In this document: piece after piece, positions 62,169 through 64,000 of the stretch
Position numbering within the stretch: the stretch's first letter is position 1
Layout of the letters: each line of letters starts with the position of its first letter
Source of the DNA: Streptomyces sp. NBRC 110611
GTDB taxonomy: Bacteria > Actinomycetota > Actinomycetes > Streptomycetales > Streptomycetaceae
Assembly (NCBI RefSeq): GCF_001590865.1
Contig: NZ_BBUY01000024.1
Span: 1-64,000 of the forward strand
DNA: 64,000 nt
Direction of reading: 5' to 3'
Notes under the pieces: generated by a model
Database searches by the model: none
Told to the model about the DNA's origin: nothing
What the model saw: the letters and a program-made list of their open reading frames with translations, nothing else
Made by a program: the position numbers and the translations under genes

Positions 62169-62927
62169 GTGCTGCTGCCGGTCAACGCCACCCTCGGGAT
62201 CGTCCTCGCCGTCCTGTTGGCCGTCGCCGCGGCCATCGCCTCACTGGCGCGCCTCGGCCATTCCCGCGCCATCGCCGTCGCCGGCCTGCGCGCGGCGGTC
62301 CAACTCGCCGCCGTCTCCTATCTGATCGGCTGGGTGATCCGCGCCCTCCCGCCGCTGCTCTGCTTCCTCCTGCTGATGTTCGCGGTGGCGACCCGGACCG
62401 CGGGCCGCCGGATCACCCCGAACCGCACCTGGTGGTGGGCCGCCGTGCCGATCGGCATCGGGGTCGGGCCGGTCGTCGGTCTGCTGCTGGCGACCGGCCT
62501 GGTGCCGCCGCGCGGCCTCACCCTCATCCCCGTCGCCGGCATCCTGATCGGCGGCGCGCTGACCGCCACCGTCCTGGGCGGGCGGCGGGCGCTGGACGAG
62601 CTGGAGAGCCGGCGCGGGGAGTTCGAGGCGGGGCTGGCGCTCGGGCTGCCGGACCGCGACGCGCGGATGGAAGTCGCCCGCCCGGCCGCGTCGGACGCGC
62701 TGCTGCCGGGGCTCGACCAGACCCGGACCGTGGGATTGGTCACACTTCCCGGGGCCTTCGTCGGCATGCTGCTGGGCGGCGCCTCACCCGTACAGGCCGG
62801 AGCCGTGCAGCTGTTCGTCCTGGTTGCCCTGCTCGCGGTGCAGGCGGCGGCGTGCGCGGTGGTCCTGGAGCTGGTCGCACGGGGCCGGCTGCACCGCGTA
62901 CCCTTGTCCGCAGCAGAAGGGGAGTAG
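62169..62927 (+). CDS. FetB/YbbM-like UPF0014 permease
   Basis: A 252-residue polytopic protein of the UPF0014 family, which includes the E. coli iron exporter permease FetB. Features: AVAGLRAAVQLAAVSYLIGW, IPVAGILIGGALTATVLG, and VGLVTLPGAFVGMLLGGASP. The cognate ATPase (FetA) is not in the window. The start is ambiguous, GTG 62169 or 62163. The gene's last codons form the 5' arm of a manganese riboswitch, which couples its 3' end to control of the next gene. Confidence 0.85.
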   Translation: MLLPVNATLGIVLAVLLAVAAAIASLARLGHSRAIAVAGLRAAVQLAAVSYLIGWVIRALPPLLCFLLLMFAVATRTAGRRITPNRTWWWAAVPIGIGVGPVVGLLLATGLVPPRGLTLIPVAGILIGGALTATVLGGRRALDELESRRGEFEAGLALGLPDRDARMEVARPAASDALLPGLDQTRTVGLVTLPGAFVGMLLGGASPVQAGAVQLFVLVALLAVQAAACAVVLELVARGRLHRVPLSAAEGE

Positions 62928-63083
62928 CTCTCTGCCGGACCGTCGACATACTGCCCGCCCTCGTGGCGAGCCGGCGCCCGGAGCGCGATACGCACGTAGC
63001 TCATGCAGTTACGGACAGGTATGACGAATTCGGATACGGATTCGGATACCGATACGGATTCGTACCGCGCCAGCGAGACCTTC
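62916..63083 (+). promoter_or_regulatory. yybP-ykoY-type manganese riboswitch
   Basis: The conserved parts of the yybP-ykoY (Mn2+) aptamer are present in order: GAAGGGGAGTAGC (62916-62928), GTCGACATACTG (62942-62953) and CCAGCGAGACCTTC (63070-63083). The outer stem GAAGG pairs with CCTTC. A variable region of about 115 bases between the last two blocks includes a GGATACGGATTC repeat. The aptamer's GGGGAGTAG contains the TAG stop of the FetB-like gene. The downstream gene is a UPF0016 cation transporter, a usual target of this riboswitch. Confidence 0.85.
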
Positions 63084-63127
63084 GGCCGCAGTGTTCAACG
63101 CTGCCGTGCCGAAGCGACCCCTTTTCC

Positions 63128-63149
63128 CGGGCCCCTTTGGTGCGGCCCG
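63128..63149 (+). promoter_or_regulatory. Possible expression-platform hairpin
   Basis: CGGGCC (63128-63133) pairs with GGCCCG (63144-63149) between the riboswitch and the transporter start at 63172, close to its ribosome site. It may be the switchable element. Confidence 0.4.
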
Positions 63150-63171
63150 ATCGAGCGAGGTACGTCACCCC

Positions 63172-63753
63172 GTGTTCAGTCTCACCGTCGCCGCTGTCGT
63201 CTTCGGCGTCATCTTCCTTGCCGAGCTGCCCGACAAGACCGCTCTCGCCGGTCTGATGCTCGGTACCCGCTACCGCGCCTTGTACGTCTTCGCCGGTGTC
63301 GCGGCCGCCTTCCTCGTCCACGTCGCGCTCGCCATCGCCGCGGGCAGTGTGCTGACGCTGCTGCCGCAGCGGGCGGTTCAGGCCGTGGTCGGGGTGCTCT
63401 TCCTGGCGGGCGCCGCCGTGCTGCTGTTCAGGAAGGACGACGACGAGGAGGAGGTGAAGAAGCCCGCCGACCAGAGCTTCTGGAAGGTCTCCGGGGCGGG
63501 CTTCACCATGATCCTGGTCGCCGAGTTCGGCGATCTGACCCAGATCATGACCGCCAACCTCGCGGCCCGTTACGACGACCCGGTCTCGGTCGGTATCGGT
63601 GCCGTGCTGGCTCTGTGGGCCGTCGCGGGCCTGGGCATCCTCGGCGGCCGGACGCTCATGAAGCGCGTACCGCTCCGGCTGATCACCAAGGTCGCGGCGG
63701 GGCTGATGGCCCTGCTGGCGGGGTTCAGCCTGTACGAGGCGCTGGCGGGCTGA
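63172..63753 (+). CDS. UPF0016/Gdt1-family cation transporter (manganese export likely)
   Basis: A 193-residue polytopic protein with the two diagnostic acidic motifs of the Gdt1/TMEM165/MneA family: IFLAELPDKTALAGLML and LVAEFGDLTQIMT. A charged loop (KDDDEEEVKK) separates two sets of three helices. These proteins export Mn2+ or move Ca2+. GTG 63172 gives VFSLTVAAVV and has GAGG upstream. The riboswitch upstream supports manganese as substrate. Confidence 0.92.
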   Translation: MFSLTVAAVVFGVIFLAELPDKTALAGLMLGTRYRALYVFAGVAAAFLVHVALAIAAGSVLTLLPQRAVQAVVGVLFLAGAAVLLFRKDDDEEEVKKPADQSFWKVSGAGFTMILVAEFGDLTQIMTANLAARYDDPVSVGIGAVLALWAVAGLGILGGRTLMKRVPLRLITKVAAGLMALLAGFSLYEALAG

Positions 63754-63787
63754 CCGCGGGTGCGCGGGTGCGCTGGCGCGCAGGTGA

Positions 63788-63856
63788 TCAGGCGCCGGCG
63801 CGTACCGCGATCAGGCTCCGACGTCCACGGCGATCAGGCGTCGATGTGTACGGCGA
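63788..63856 (-). repeat. 23-bp tandem repeat over the stop codon of the HAD gene
   Basis: Three 23-bp units start with TCAGGC at 63788, 63811 and 63834 (for example TCAGGCTCCGACGTCCACGG). The third includes the stop codon and last codons of the leftward gene. Each earlier unit would again encode LIAV-type residues and a stop. Confidence 0.88.
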
Positions 63857-64000
63857 TCAGGCCGTCGGCCAGCGCCTCGATCCGCACCTGGGTGAGGTCG
63901 CGGACCTGCGCGGTCGGGGCGAATGCCGGAGCGCGTTCACCGACACCGACCACCCGCATCCCGGCTGCCCGGCCCGCCTCTATGCCCGCCTCGGAGTCCT
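63834..64000 (-). CDS. HAD-superfamily phosphatase, C-terminal part (cut by window edge)
   Basis: The last 55 residues of a gene running off the right edge. DSEAGIEAGRAAGMRVVGVG is motif IV and its flank in beta-phosphoglucomutase-like HAD phosphatases. The ending LADGLIAVHIDA completes the fold. The partner genes are outside the window. The stop is at 63834-63836. Confidence 0.8.
   Translation of the reverse strand, partial: DSEAGIEAGRAAGMRVVGVGERAPAFAPTAQVRDLTQVRIEALADGLIAVHIDA

Overview
This window is a chromosomal core segment of a Streptomyces or close relative. The evidence is a very high GC content with G/C-ending codons, frequent GTG and TTG starts, purine-rich ribosome sites, the Streptomyces-type fatty-acid cluster (fasR, fabD, fabH, acpP, fabF, then a DUF3145 gene), a homodimeric AceE, and a gene order from about 12 to 38 kb that resembles what I recall of the S. 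coelicolor chromosome. That last comparison is from memory. I see no insertion sequence, prophage, CRISPR array or polyketide/peptide synthase cluster. About 60 genes are supported.

Layout. 0-7 kb: an Ohr peroxidase, then a ribose operon (LacI-type regulator, rbsA, rbsC, rbsB, rbsK; no rbsD). 7-12 kb: a carbon-nitrogen hydrolase fused to a VanX-like dipeptidase with a frameshift in its last third, a secreted pyroglutamyl-peptidase-like protein whose catalytic Cys is Ser, a DUF4097 lipoprotein and an SGNH-hydrolase lipoprotein. 12-18 kb: DUF3145, fatty-acid initiation and elongation genes and their regulator FasR, and a pirin. 18-28 kb: beta-lactamase-fold hydrolase, MerR regulator, acyltransferase, two exported DUF1023 hydrolases, a NarL-type two-component system, DUF4429/SHOCT. 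28-34 kb: TetR/MFS efflux pair, I36-type inhibitor, aceE. 34-45 kb: DUF3052, AhpE peroxiredoxin and a tellurite-type (Ter) stress region. 45-52 kb: O-methyltransferase, FmdB zinc ribbon, KDPG aldolase, DUF4383, a coiled-coil membrane protein, tRNA-Val(TAC), and an operon of a WXG-like protein, a WXG-DUF1023 hydrolase and a lipoprotein. 52-64 kb: two DoxX genes, VOC protein, alpha/beta hydrolase with MarR, P-loop kinase with methyltransferase, DedA-like protein, a FAD/NAD-binding protein, a secreted HNH nuclease, a FetB-like permease, a UPF0016 cation transporter behind a yybP-ykoY-type manganese riboswitch, and the tail of a HAD phosphatase.

How the parts work together. The Ter region joins two TerD proteins, a TerC-related DUF475 protein, a TerA-like protein and a TerD-like protein with a Pro/Ala-rich tail to a metabolite module: a C-C bond lyase, an 835-residue PRTase-TRSP-StiP-Pelota fusion and a HAD phosphatase. 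No ATP-grasp partner is present. Three DUF1023 hydrolases occur in one window, two with N-terminal export or anchor segments and one with a WXG-type head.

Regulatory sequence is rich. There is a manganese riboswitch whose 5' end overlaps the fetB stop codon, a MerR promoter with a 19-bp spacer, and a 16-bp operator shared at 14 of 16 positions by both DoxX genes. There is also a partial DtxR/IdeR-type iron box, a palindrome over the marR start codon, and two mutually exclusive hairpins ahead of the DUF3052 gene. Non-coding DNA carries an unusual density of short tandem duplications (9-28 bp units), several spanning the stop codon of the preceding gene.
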